Of a stretch of DNA of 64,000 nt, positions 24,934 to 34,319 are shown piece after piece. Position 1 is the first letter of the stretch, and each line of letters starts with the position of its first letter. The position numbers and the translations under genes are program-made. Source of the stretch: Alkalihalobacillus sp. LMS39 (GTDB lineage Bacteria > Bacillota > Bacilli > Bacillales > Bacillaceae_F). Location: assembly GCF_022812285.1 (NCBI RefSeq), contig NZ_CP093300.1:1240001-1304000 (forward strand), given 5' to 3'. The notes below the pieces were generated by a model. The model did no database searches, was not told the origin of the DNA, and saw nothing but the letters and a program-made list of their open reading frames with translations.

Positions 24934-25992
24934 GTGAATAAATACGAATTAGGTTGGAATGACCAATTAGAGCAAGCATTTGATTCATATAAAAAGCAAG
25001 GCTTTTCAATAGGAAGAGTGGCGCTTGAGCATAAACGAATGTATCGAGTTTTTACAGAAGATGGAGAATTATTAGCCGAGGTGTCGGGGAAGTTTCGATT
25101 TGAAGCAAGTGAGCGTGTGGATTATCCGGCTGTAGGAGATTGGGTCGTTATCTCACCAAGGGTTGATGAAGGAAAGGCGACGATTCACGCCGTTTTGCCA
25201 CGTTTTAGTAAGTTTTCACGGAAAATAGCAGGGGCGACGACGGAAGAACAAATTGTTGCCACAAATGTAGATACCGTGTTTTTGGTAAACGCCTTGAACA
25301 ATGACTTTAACGTGCGGAGAATTGAACGGTATTTGTTAATGGCCTGGGAGAGTGGCGCGAATCCAGTTATCATCTTATCGAAGGCCGACCTTTGCACAGA
25401 TACCGAGAGCAAACTGGCGGAAGTAGAAGCAGTCGCAATCGGAGTGCCTGTTCATGTTGTGAGTGTGAAAACAAAAGAAGGCCTTGAGGACATGAAGGAC
25501 TATGTCACAACTGGTAAAACAATAGCTTTATTAGGATCATCAGGAGCGGGAAAATCTACATTAACGAACTATCTGGCTGGACATGAAAAACAACTCGTTC
25601 AAGAAGTTAGAGTAGGCGATGACAGAGGAAAACACACAACGACACATCGAGAGCTAATCATGCTTGCCGCTGGAGGACTGATTATCGATACACCTGGAAT
25701 GAGGGAGCTCCAGCTTTGGGAATCAGAGGAAGCTTCCGAGCATGTCTTTCGTGATATTTATGAATTAGAAGAAAACTGTCGCTTTCGAGACTGCACTCAT
25801 ATAAATGAACCGCATTGCGCTGTTCAAACCGCGATTGCTAATGGGGAACTAGACCAAAACCGTTATACAAGTTATCTTAAGTTACAAAAAGAATTAGCCT
25901 ATCTCGAACGCAAAACCGATAAGCGAGCTCAACTAGCCGAGAAAGCAAAGCGGAAGAAGCTGACGAGCGAGGTGAAACGAAAAGGTTACTGA
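24934..25992 (+). CDS. rsgA: RsgA-type circularly permuted GTPase
   Basis: 352 aa. An N-terminal OB-fold (about 30-95) precedes the permuted G motifs: G4 LSKADL, G5 region, G1 GSSGAGKSTL, G2 near GKHTTTHREL and G3 DTPGMREL. The C-terminal zinc knuckle C-x4-C-x-H-x5-C is seen in CRFRDCTHINEPHC, followed by a basic tail. RsgA assists late maturation of the 30S ribosomal subunit. The usual Bacillus copy sits with prkC/prpC and rpe; this one stands alone behind a leader peptide, so it is probably a second, regulated paralogue. GTG start with AGGAGG 9 nt upstream. A strong terminator follows. Confidence 0.9.
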   Translation: MNKYELGWNDQLEQAFDSYKKQGFSIGRVALEHKRMYRVFTEDGELLAEVSGKFRFEASERVDYPAVGDWVVISPRVDEGKATIHAVLPRFSKFSRKIAGATTEEQIVATNVDTVFLVNALNNDFNVRRIERYLLMAWESGANPVIILSKADLCTDTESKLAEVEAVAIGVPVHVVSVKTKEGLEDMKDYVTTGKTIALLGSSGAGKSTLTNYLAGHEKQLVQEVRVGDDRGKHTTTHRELIMLAAGGLIIDTPGMRELQLWESEEASEHVFRDIYELEENCRFRDCTHINEPHCAVQTAIANGELDQNRYTSYLKLQKELAYLERKTDKRAQLAEKAKRKKLTSEVKRKGY

Positions 25993-26002
25993 TATCTAGT
26001 TT

Positions 26003-26042
26003 GGACCACACATAGTCATCTCGATTATGTGTGGTCCTTTTC
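26003..26042 (+). terminator. Terminator of the RsgA-type gene
   Basis: Perfect 12-bp stem GGACCACACATA / TATGTGTGGTCC followed by TTTTC. Confidence 0.9.
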
Positions 26043-26237
26043 ATTATGTTTTATGGTTGTTTTATTTTCTTAATTATTTTTATCTTCATCTTTTTTAACA
26101 GCTTATGTTTACGTGATTTTTTCGAAAAGCATCATATTTACTAAATAGAAAGCCAGATTATTCATTCTACTAACAAGAAGTTGTATCCACACTTTGAAAT
26201 CTCCACAAAAATCACGCTTGTTAACCTTTCATGTCTC

Positions 26238-26360
26238 TCAAGATTGATACTCAATCTTGTTAAAGCCCTTGATAACCAATACAGGTTAAACCAAGGGCCT
26301 AAAAATCTATTCAGTCTTAAACGAACCGCCGTATACGGACTGTATGTACGGCGGTATAAA
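26238..26360 (+). other. Three consecutive hairpins: structured RNA or intron remnant
   Basis: AAGATTGA TAC TCAATCTT (26240-26258), GCCCTTG...AACC...GGTT...CAAGGGC (26265-26298) and ACCGCCGTA...TACGGCGGT (26325-26355). The last segment (ACCGCCGTATACGG...GTACGGCGGT) is reminiscent of sequences near the 3' part of bacterial group II introns. The rest of the 26043-26237 gap is AT-rich and shows nothing. Only the third hairpin could end the GH43 transcript arriving from the other side, but it has no T-tract on the minus strand. Confidence 0.4.
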
Positions 26361-26368
26361 AAATCCGT

Positions 26369-27796
<1,428 letters not shown>

Positions 27797-27849
27797 TTAT
27801 TTTATTTTTTATAAAGATAAAACTATTCTCCTTCCTTCCGTTACAATAA

Positions 27850-27863
27850 TGTAAACGCTATCA
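27850..27863 (+). promoter_or_regulatory. cre site (CcpA) upstream of the GH43 gene
   Basis: TGTAAACGCTATCA, preceded by A, agrees with every fixed position of the cre consensus WTGNAANCGNWWNCA. Its place 69-82 bp before the start codon suggests carbon catabolite repression of the arabinanase. Confidence 0.8.
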
Positions 27864-28141
27864 TTTATTGTAAACGGAGATTTAAATTGATTATATTTCA
27901 TTATTATTAAATTAACAATAATAGAAATTAAATAATATATGTATTTATTAAAAATCCTCTATTTTTACTATAAATTAAATCATTTTAAGTGGTACGATTA
28001 AAACGACAATGGATGTACAAAAGCAGTCTACATCCGTATTCGAAATGATGGGAACAAATTAAATGGGGAGCAGAATAATGAGGTTGGTGAGGTTATGTGT
28101 TTTTTTGAAAAATATCATTAAGAAAGTGATGTGAAGGGCAA
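27864..28141. other. AT-rich divergent intergenic region
   Basis: Between the GH43 gene (minus) and a GNAT gene (plus); together with the cre site the gap is 360 bp. Very AT-rich from 27890 to 27990. Both promoters must lie here, but no convincing -35/-10 pair or other element can be singled out. Confidence 0.35.
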
Positions 28142-28573
28142 ATGACTATTAGACAAGCTAAAATGAGCGATTTATCGGAAATATCTAGAATTTGTTTGCA
28201 GTTGGGTTACTCAGTAACGGAGGAGGAGCTTGTAGTCCGTCTGGAGAGGTTATTGCCTGATACTGATAATGCGGTGTTTGTTTTTCATAACGATGATGTG
28301 GTAGGGAGTCTATCTGGTTGGGTCCATGTATATGGAAAGCATTTAATTGAACTTGAATATGCTGAAATTGGTGGATTAGTAGTTGACCATGAAAGTAGAA
28401 GAAAAGGAATTGGAAGACAGTTAATGAGAAAATGTGAAGAGTGGGCAAGAGAAAAAGGGTATAAAGAAATTAGGTTGCGCTCGGGAGGTCAAAGAAAAGA
28501 AGCACATGCATTTTATGAAAAAATAGGCTATAAAAATATAAATTGGCAACAGTTATTTTCAAAACAAATGTAA
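28142..28573 (+). CDS. GNAT family N-acetyltransferase
   Basis: 143 aa. Starts MTIRQAKMSDLSEISRICLQ, the usual beta1-alpha1 GNAT opening; motif A is GGLVVDHESRRKGIGRQLM with the R-x-x-G-x-G/A acetyl-CoA loop (RRKGIG), and motif B ends HAFYEKIGYKN. It transfers acetyl from acetyl-CoA to an unknown amine. GAAGGG stands before the ATG. 27 bp upstream of the SUKH gene, so perhaps cotranscribed. Confidence 0.88.
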   Translation: MTIRQAKMSDLSEISRICLQLGYSVTEEELVVRLERLLPDTDNAVFVFHNDDVVGSLSGWVHVYGKHLIELEYAEIGGLVVDHESRRKGIGRQLMRKCEEWAREKGYKEIRLRSGGQRKEAHAFYEKIGYKNINWQQLFSKQM

Positions 28574-28600
28574 CAGAAGAAAAATAAAGGAGGTCCAAGT

Positions 28601-29386
28601 ATGAAAGGGTTTTGGAGAGAAGACGACGATTACGGGAAGTTAGAACCGTTAACAGATGAGGTAATTGCAATCGCTGAAAAGCAATTGAAGGTTAAGTTGC
28701 CGGACTCTTACATAAACATTTTATATGAGCAAAATGGGGGATACATCAACTTTAATGCTTATCCTACAACTGTTCCAACGTCGTGGGCAGAGGATTATAT
28801 TCATGTTGAATCAATATTTGGGATAGGTAAGGAAAAAGGGATATTAGAAAGTGAATATCTTATACAAGAATGGGGTTTACCTAGTAATGTTGTCCTCATT
28901 TCTGGAGATGGTCATTCTTGGATCGCATTTGATTATAGGAAACAAAAAACGGAGCCCCCTGTTATTTTACTAGATGTGGATGAGGAAAAGATAATTGAAT
29001 TGGCCCCGAATTTTGAAACTTTTTTAACTGGATTATATAAACAGTCAGAAGAGTTGAACCAAGACTATTCAGATGATGACATTCAACGCCAATGGACAAT
29101 TACTGAAATGGACGAGGCATTTGCAGCTCATGATGAATTGGAGATTGGCCACGCTTTAGATTATCTTTTATTGCAGGCTACTAAGGATAAGGAATATATT
29201 GAGCAAAGTTTCATTAAACTTCTTCAGCATCCTAAACTAGAAGTGAAGGAAACGGCAGCTAATTACGCAAATCATTTTTTTCAAGAAGGAATCTTATCCG
29301 AGAAGTTTGTGAAAAAAATGGTGGCGATTTTACGGAATGATAGTGAAATTGAGTATTATGCTGATATGTTTTTTGAGGGGATGTAA
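28601..29386 (+). CDS. SMI1/KNR4 (SUKH-1) family protein
   Basis: 261 aa. The N-terminal SUKH domain (about 15-140) has the typical signs: LTDEVIAIAEKQLKVKLPDSYINIL, NGGYINFN, VLISGDGHSWIAFDY and the acidic end FETFLTGL. The C-terminal 100 residues are helical and HEAT-like (LLQHPKLEVKETAANYANHF). SUKH proteins are frequent immunity proteins against polymorphic toxins, but no toxin gene is nearby, so an orphan immunity or housekeeping role remains open. AAAGGAGG precedes the ATG. Confidence 0.85.
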   Translation: MKGFWREDDDYGKLEPLTDEVIAIAEKQLKVKLPDSYINILYEQNGGYINFNAYPTTVPTSWAEDYIHVESIFGIGKEKGILESEYLIQEWGLPSNVVLISGDGHSWIAFDYRKQKTEPPVILLDVDEEKIIELAPNFETFLTGLYKQSEELNQDYSDDDIQRQWTITEMDEAFAAHDELEIGHALDYLLLQATKDKEYIEQSFIKLLQHPKLEVKETAANYANHFFQEGILSEKFVKKMVAILRNDSEIEYYADMFFEGM

Positions 29387-29480
29387 AGGATGACGTGTTG
29401 GACGGAGCAATTCAGTTATAAAGTCTAAGACAGTGGTTGTTCAGTATATGTTTTTTCAGCATGAAGTAACGGGTATTGAA

Positions 29481-29514
29481 AGAGTTCCATCTCTTTAAAG
29501 ATGGGGCTCTTTTT
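29481..29514 (+). terminator. Terminator of the GNAT-SUKH unit
   Basis: Stem AGAG-CCATCT / AGATGG-CTCT with a small internal loop, followed by TTTTTGG, 95 bp after the SUKH stop codon. Confidence 0.7.
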
Positions 29515-29620
29515 GGTGCGTTCATAAATTCGTATTTTCTTTTAGTGAACAAAGCGCGTTACTGAAAAACTAAAATTTCCGATTGGAAAAATGATACAAT
29601 GAAACTACTAAAAGGAAGGT

Positions 29621-29668
29621 ATGATGAAGATGAAAAATAAACAGTTCAATAAGGTGATTGAAAAGTAG
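29621..29668 (+). CDS. Possible 15-aa peptide upstream of a GNAT gene
   Basis: ATG ATG AAG ... GAA AAG TAG (MMKMKNKQFNKVIEK) with AAAGGAAGG directly upstream. It ends 37 bp before the GNAT start at 29706. The very good Shine-Dalgarno suggests that it is translated, perhaps as a leader; it could also be the decayed start of a gene. Confidence 0.4.
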   Translation: MMKMKNKQFNKVIEK

Positions 29669-29705
29669 AGAATCGTCAATAAAAAATATGAAAAGAGGAT
29701 TTGTT

Positions 29706-30245
29706 ATGTATCAAGATGATGAACTAGTAATCCGTCCGATTATGGAGCAAGACTTATCAAAACTGTGGGAGCTAATCTATAAAGAAGATAAACCCGAATG
29801 GAAGAAATGGGATGCTCCTTACTTTCCTCATAAATCGATTCCATTTGAGACTTTCATGGAAACTGCACCAGCATGGGTTGGTGTGGATGATAGGTGGGTC
29901 ATTACGGTCGATGAAGTCGTATGTGGCGTTGTGTCTTATTATTATGAGGATGAACAATGTAATTGGTTAGAACTAGGAATTGTCATTCACAAAGCTGAAA
30001 CTTGGAATAAAGGCATAGGTACTCGCTCCTTGAAACTTTGGCTCAATCATCTATTCGAGTCATTGCCACTTGTAAGAGTTGGTTTAACGACTTGGTCTGG
30101 TAATGAAAGAATGATTCGAGTCGGTGAGAAAATCGGAATGCAAATCGAAGGTCGTATACGAAAAGTCCGCTTTCATGAAGAACGTCATTATGATTCCATT
30201 CGTATGGGGATTTTAAGGGAATGGGAAACACTAAACGTTTATTAG
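29706..30245 (+). CDS. GNAT family N-acetyltransferase (RimJ/RimL-like)
   Basis: 179 aa. VIRPIMEQDLSKLWELI at the start, then a D/E-rich middle, GIVIHKAETWNKGIGTRSLKLW as motif A (acetyl-CoA loop NKGIGT), GLTTWSGNERMIRVGEKIGM as motif B and QIEGRIRKV at the end, the pattern of RimJ/RimL-type acetyltransferases. The ATG at 29706 has AAGAGGA 6 nt upstream. Substrate unknown. Confidence 0.85.
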   Translation: MYQDDELVIRPIMEQDLSKLWELIYKEDKPEWKKWDAPYFPHKSIPFETFMETAPAWVGVDDRWVITVDEVVCGVVSYYYEDEQCNWLELGIVIHKAETWNKGIGTRSLKLWLNHLFESLPLVRVGLTTWSGNERMIRVGEKIGMQIEGRIRKVRFHEERHYDSIRMGILREWETLNVY

Positions 30246-30449
30246 GGAAATTAAGATGTAAAACAAGAGTTGGTTAAGAATTCTTGTTTTGTTTGATGGA
30301 AGTAGGATTATGCAAAGAGAATATATCGATTTTTTGCTAGGGACTTAAGGATGAAACTTTATTAAAAAAGATACCCCCTCCTAATTAATTGTAATTATGG
30401 TAAGGTTGAATTATTGAAACCTTTTTGAAAAATGGAGGAGTACATAAAA

Positions 30450-30599
30450 ATGATTGGTTTTTTAATTATTCTAGCATTAGCTGTGTTTGCTTTTATTAGC
30501 ATAGACGAAAAGCAGCGAAAAACACTGAAGTTAATGAAAGAGTGTAATCAGACAAACCAAGAACTTGTCGATGAGTTAAAGAAACTGAACAGAAAATAG
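30450..30599 (+). CDS. Small membrane-anchored coiled-coil peptide, 49 aa
   Basis: One N-terminal transmembrane segment (MIGFLIILALAVFAFISI) is followed by a charged helix (QRKTLKLMKECNQTNQELVD...). GGAGGAG lies 9-10 nt before the ATG. A similar layout is seen in the 47-aa product at 57812-57955, although the sequences differ. Function unknown. Repeat copy 7 follows 35 bp after the stop. Confidence 0.6.
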   Translation: MIGFLIILALAVFAFISIDEKQRKTLKLMKECNQTNQELVDELKKLNRK

Positions 30600-30633
30600 T
30601 AGTTTTATAGCTTTGATTCGGGTGAGACTTGTC

Positions 30634-30821
30634 TTACGGACATCTGTTCCGTTATTTTTGTAAAAACTAATGTTTTTCAGATGCTATCGGACATTGATTC
30701 CGTTAACTTAGAAAGTTAAAGAGTTTTTCTCGTTTTTTGGGTCTAGTAGCGGAACAGATGTCCGAACGGGCTCAAGATTTGCCTGTTTTCCATGAAATAG
30801 CGGAACCGATGTCCGTTACGG
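30634..30821 (+). repeat. Four-arm intergenic repeat, copy 7
   Basis: Complete copy between the 49-aa peptide and the HIT gene. Forward arms at about 30635-30655 and 30683-30706, reverse arms at 30746-30770 and 30796-30821. The reverse arms give a false N-terminal extension to the HIT open frame. Confidence 0.88.
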
Positions 30822-30845
30822 TTGAGCACATGACAAACATACTAG

Positions 30846-30872
30846 CCCTCTCTTTAAAAGAGGGGGATTTTT
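30846..30872 (+). terminator. Terminator just before the HIT gene
   Basis: CCCTCT / AGAGGG stem followed by GGATTTTTC, 20 bp before the HIT start codon. It may end the upstream transcript, or act as an attenuator in the HIT leader. Confidence 0.65.
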
Positions 30873-30892
30873 CATTGAGGAGGGTAGATAAT

Positions 30893-31324
30893 ATGAAACC
30901 GGATTGTTTAGGATGTCAGTTAGCTAATAAAATTTCAGCAGTACATGTAGTTTATGAAAACGACTATGTTTGTTGTATTTTGGACCATAACCCATTTAAT
31001 GAAGGGCATGTTTTGATACTGCCAAAAGAGCATGTTGAAGATGTCGATGAACTTAGAGAAGACACAGCAAATGCTGTAATACAAGCATCTAGGTTAATTT
31101 CAAAAGCGGTTAAAGCTCTTTATAAGCCTGATGGGATAACAATATGTCAAAACGGCGGAATATTTAGTGAGCTTCATCATTTTCATATGCATGTTGTACC
31201 AAGGTATAGGCATCAATCGTTTGCTGATTTTTATTTAGAGACGCCTTTAAATAATGAAAGCGAAAAGGGAAAATTGATAAAAACAAGGGATGAATTATGT
31301 GCATTAATTAAAATTATAAACTAA
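30893..31324 (+). CDS. HIT family nucleotide hydrolase/transferase
   Basis: 143 aa. Starts CLGCQLANKI (zinc-like C-x-x-C of Hit proteins), then ILDHNPFNEGHVLILPKEHV and the histidine triad HHFHMHVVPRY (H-phi-H-phi-H). Such enzymes hydrolyse AMP conjugates or dinucleoside polyphosphates in the cytoplasm. The ATG at 30893 with GAGGAGGG is used; the longer open frame begins inside repeat copy 7. Confidence 0.9.
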   Translation: MKPDCLGCQLANKISAVHVVYENDYVCCILDHNPFNEGHVLILPKEHVEDVDELREDTANAVIQASRLISKAVKALYKPDGITICQNGGIFSELHHFHMHVVPRYRHQSFADFYLETPLNNESEKGKLIKTRDELCALIKIIN

Positions 31325-31413
31325 TTGTATTGGTCGACTTGGTAGTTTGAAAAGATACTAAGACTATTACATTTCTAGCGAGTTAAATAATGAAGTCTGA
31401 TGGTGGGGATAGT

Positions 31414-31947
31414 ATGTCTATATTTCAAAATGGTCATCTTAACGTTCGTAAATTAGAAATTAAGGATAAGTTTCTGTTAGTAAAGTGGCTGTCTGATCCG
31501 ACAGTACTCGAATTTTATGAAGGAAGAGACAATCCAATGGACATTGAAAAGATTGAAAAAGCTTTTTATCCAGCTGAAGATGATGAGGTTAGATGTATTG
31601 TGGAAGTTGATCGTCATGAAGTTGGCTATATTCAATTTTATCCTTTGGAAGAGGAAACAAAAAGAAAGTATGGATATGCTGAAGAAATTGTTTATGGTAC
31701 AGACCAATTTATTGGCGAAGTAGCATATTGGAATAAAGGAATAGGAACATTACTTGTATCCTCTATGGTTCAGTTCTTAACCGAAGAAAAAAAAGCAATA
31801 AGAGTAGTAATGGACCCTCAAACAAGAAATAAAAGGGCAATTCGCTGTTATGAAAAGTGTGGATTTAAAAAAGTGAAATTCCTTCCAAAGAATGAGTGGC
31901 ACGAAGGTGAATATCAAGATTGTTGGTTAATGGAATACAAAAGATAA
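31414..31947 (+). CDS. GNAT acetyltransferase, aminoglycoside 6'-N-acetyltransferase-like
   Basis: 177 aa. NVRKLEIKDKFLLVKWLSDPTVLEFYEG at the start, then IVEVDRHEVGYIQFYPL, GTDQFIGEVAYWNKGIGT (motif A) and AIRVVMDPQTRNKRAIRCYEKCGF (motif B). The -WLSDP-, -GYIQFYP- and -DP..-N-RAIR-CYEK-GF blocks are those of the AAC(6')-Ib/IIc type. Whether it inactivates aminoglycosides cannot be decided. GGTGGGG precedes the ATG at 31414. Confidence 0.8.
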   Translation: MSIFQNGHLNVRKLEIKDKFLLVKWLSDPTVLEFYEGRDNPMDIEKIEKAFYPAEDDEVRCIVEVDRHEVGYIQFYPLEEETKRKYGYAEEIVYGTDQFIGEVAYWNKGIGTLLVSSMVQFLTEEKKAIRVVMDPQTRNKRAIRCYEKCGFKKVKFLPKNEWHEGEYQDCWLMEYKR

Positions 31948-31980
31948 TATCTTGTTCAGGAAAAGAATGGAGGTAGTTTT

Positions 31981-32637
31981 ATGTACGAATGGCTTACTAG
32001 TATCAAAGAACCGGAAAATGAAATGAATTTCGAAAACGGAGAACTTGAAATTGTACCCATAAATTCAACAGGTGTATTAACGGAAATGAGTGAAGTATGT
32101 TTGTTTTTTGCTTCGTATGATGTACTTCTAAAAACTGATGCTCTAGCCACCTTCCCTGTACCAAATGAAAAGGCGCTCAAGATGACAATGGAGGAAATAG
32201 TACCTCATTATTCAGATGTAAAGCAAATCTTTATCGATGGGAAGTTAACAGAAATAAATGTAAGGTGTCTAAAAGATGCATCGAAAAAAATGGTACAAGA
32301 CAAACTTTCAGTTGGGTCCTATCCTGTGATTCCTGATTTATACCGCAGCAAAGAGCGCGACAACTTCCCGATTTCAAGGAAATTGAATTACTTTGAGGTA
32401 AACCAAGCACAAATTGAACCACTATATTTAAAAGAAACAGAGAAGTTACAACGATTCATTACCTACTCATTTTTGGCAAAATACGGTTCGTTATCCCTTC
32501 AACCAAAGGGCTGGTTTCTAGAGGAGAAATTAAAGGAATCTGCAACAATTCGATTGTTTAGTTCATTTGCCAAGCGGATGGTTTTAGTTGTGGATGACAA
32601 GGACGGGAATGTTGTTGGACTTGACATTTATGGATAA
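31981..32637 (+). CDS. Hypothetical protein, 218 aa
   Basis: Soluble protein, no signal peptide or membrane helix, beginning MYEWLTSIKEPENEMNFENG. It has a mixed alpha/beta look with no catalytic motif that I recognise. GGAGG stands 8 nt before the ATG. It lies 33 bp after the AAC-like gene and 64 bp before another GNAT gene, so it may belong to that operon. Confidence 0.55.
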   Translation: MYEWLTSIKEPENEMNFENGELEIVPINSTGVLTEMSEVCLFFASYDVLLKTDALATFPVPNEKALKMTMEEIVPHYSDVKQIFIDGKLTEINVRCLKDASKKMVQDKLSVGSYPVIPDLYRSKERDNFPISRKLNYFEVNQAQIEPLYLKETEKLQRFITYSFLAKYGSLSLQPKGWFLEEKLKESATIRLFSSFAKRMVLVVDDKDGNVVGLDIYG

Positions 32638-32701
32638 TAAGAATGAGTAGATGAAAGATGTTATAGAATGGTATAGGTGCACTACATTGAGGGGGGAATC
32701 A

Positions 32702-33145
32702 ATGATAGAACAAATTGAAATGATGGTAATTGATAGTTTGGAGCAGTATTCACGTTTGTATATGAATGTTTTTAATGATGAGCCTTGGTATGAAACTTGG
32801 AGTTATGAAAGTGCAAAAGAAAGACTATCTGACTTAATGAATACTCCTAAATTCCTTGGTTTTTCACTTTATATGGATGACAGTTTAATAGGATTTATTG
32901 CAGGAAACAGCAAGCGCTCTTACCATGGGTTAACATTTTATGTAGCGGAACTTTGTGTAACTAGTGAAACTCAAGGTAAGGGCTACGGGACGAAACTGCT
33001 TCATTGCTTGGAAAATGAACTAAAACAAAGATACACTAAAAGCTTGTATCTCTTAACTTCAAGTGGTGGGCTTGCAGAAGCGTTTTATAAAAAGAATGGG
33101 TATGAGATTAATGAAAATAGGGTAGTCATAAAGAAGAATTTGTAA
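32702..33145 (+). CDS. GNAT family N-acetyltransferase
   Basis: 147 aa. IDSLEQYSRLYMNVFNDEPW at the start, then FYVAELCVTSETQGKGYGTKLL as motif A with the Q-G-K-G-Y-G-T loop, and GGLAEAFYKKNGYEI as motif B. GGGGGG precedes the ATG at 32702. Unknown substrate. Confidence 0.87.
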   Translation: MIEQIEMMVIDSLEQYSRLYMNVFNDEPWYETWSYESAKERLSDLMNTPKFLGFSLYMDDSLIGFIAGNSKRSYHGLTFYVAELCVTSETQGKGYGTKLLHCLENELKQRYTKSLYLLTSSGGLAEAFYKKNGYEINENRVVIKKNL

Positions 33146-33218
33146 ATTTATCTATCTGGAAACGTAAGTGCACATAATAGGAAGTAGTAGATTTACTGGG
33201 CTGGACCCGGTGACTAGT

Positions 33219-33407
33219 TTAACGGACAACTGTTCCGCTATTTTAGCCAAAACTAATAATTTCTCAAATGTTATCGGACATCTGTTCCGTTAAATGAGGA
33301 AAATAGAGAGAGTTTCACGCTTTTTAGGTCAAATAGCGGAACGTATGTCCGAACGGGATCAAGATTTGCCTGTTTTCCATGGAATAGCGGAACAGATGTC
33401 CGAAACG
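33219..33407 (+). repeat. Four-arm intergenic repeat, copy 8
   Basis: Complete copy 74 bp after the GNAT stop. Forward arms at about 33220-33241 and 33271-33293, reverse arms at 33331-33354 and 33383-33405. Confidence 0.88.
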
Positions 33408-33511
33408 GTTGAGTGCAAAAAAAATTATGTTATAAGCATGCTTTTGTAAAAGGGAGAAACGCTCTAAAGCACTAACGTTTATGCAATAAACGTAAAAGGA
33501 GGATGTTCGAC

Positions 33512-34039
33512 TTGATATATGTAATTAGACACGGACAAACAGACTTGAACAAAGAGCGTAGAATGCAGGGAAGAAGGGGGTTGCCATTAAATGAGTATGG
33601 GATAGAACAGGCAAACGCTTTAAGAGAAAAATTACAGGATATAGATTTTGATTTTGTATTTACTTCTCCACAAAAGAGAGCCGTACAGACAGCTGAAATT
33701 GTAACTGGGAAACGAGCTATTTTGGATGAACGATTGAATGTTTTTGATTTAGGGGAAGCTGATAGATTACATATTAACGAAGTAAAGATGTCAGGTGTGC
33801 TCCCTGATTCGTCTGTCTATCAAGGGGTTGAGGAACCGAATAGTTTTGTTGGGAGAGTGTTTAGTTTTATGAAAGAACTTGAAAGTCAGTATAGTAAGGA
33901 AGAAGTGAATATTCTTATATCTGGTCATAGATGTACTACTGGTTGTATTGGCGCTTATTTTGAAGGCATACCTAAGGATGGAAATATATTGAGATTCTCC
34001 TCGGATACTGGAGACTATAAAACCTTTGTTTTTAAGTGA
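33512..34039 (+). CDS. Histidine phosphatase family protein (phosphoglycerate-mutase-like)
   Basis: 175 aa. The catalytic motif is VIRHGQTDLNKERRMQGR (RHG with the following N and Q-G), the second-arginine region FTSPQKRAVQTAEI, and the second histidine in LISGHRCTTGC. It should remove phosphate from a small molecule or phosphoprotein. The start is the TTG at 33512, because AAAGGAGG abuts the ATG at 33503 with no spacing. Repeat copy 9 follows. Confidence 0.88.
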   Translation: MIYVIRHGQTDLNKERRMQGRRGLPLNEYGIEQANALREKLQDIDFDFVFTSPQKRAVQTAEIVTGKRAILDERLNVFDLGEADRLHINEVKMSGVLPDSSVYQGVEEPNSFVGRVFSFMKELESQYSKEEVNILISGHRCTTGCIGAYFEGIPKDGNILRFSSDTGDYKTFVFK

Positions 34040-34072
34040 GATTAAGAGAGCATTATGCCTGCATCACCTTTT

Positions 34073-34260
34073 TTACGGACATCTATTCCGTTATTTTTGT
34101 TAAAATTAATAGTTTTAAAATACTATCGGACATCTGTTCCGTTAAACAATAGAAACAGATAGTTTATTACCCTTTTTTAGGTCAAATAGCGGAACATACG
34201 TCCGAACGGGCTCACTCTTTGCCCATTTTTCATGAAATAGCGGAACAGATGTCCGATAGG
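34073..34260 (+). repeat. Four-arm intergenic repeat, copy 9
   Basis: Complete copy 34 bp after the histidine phosphatase stop, in a convergent gap. Forward arms at about 34073-34093 and 34123-34145, reverse arms at 34185-34209 and 34235-34258. Copies 8 and 9 are less than 900 bp apart and flank the phosphatase gene. Confidence 0.88.
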
Positions 34261-34285
34261 ATTGAGTTCGGGACAGTTACTAGAA

Positions 34286-34312
34286 AGAGTGCTAAATTTA
34301 ATTTAGCACTCT
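34286..34312 (-). terminator. Terminator of the lipoprotein gene
   Basis: Perfect 12-bp stem AGAGTGCTAAAT / ATTTAGCACTCT with a 3-nt loop, followed on the minus strand by TTTCT. Starts 8 bp after the stop codon of the gene at 34320. Confidence 0.75.
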
Positions 34313-34319
34313 ATAAAAA

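Noticed and set aside
30737-30892. N-terminal extension of the HIT protein
   Set aside because: The added residues are translated repeat arms (EQMSER, EPMSVT) and a terminator lies between them and the HIT domain; the ATG at 30893 has a strong ribosome binding site.
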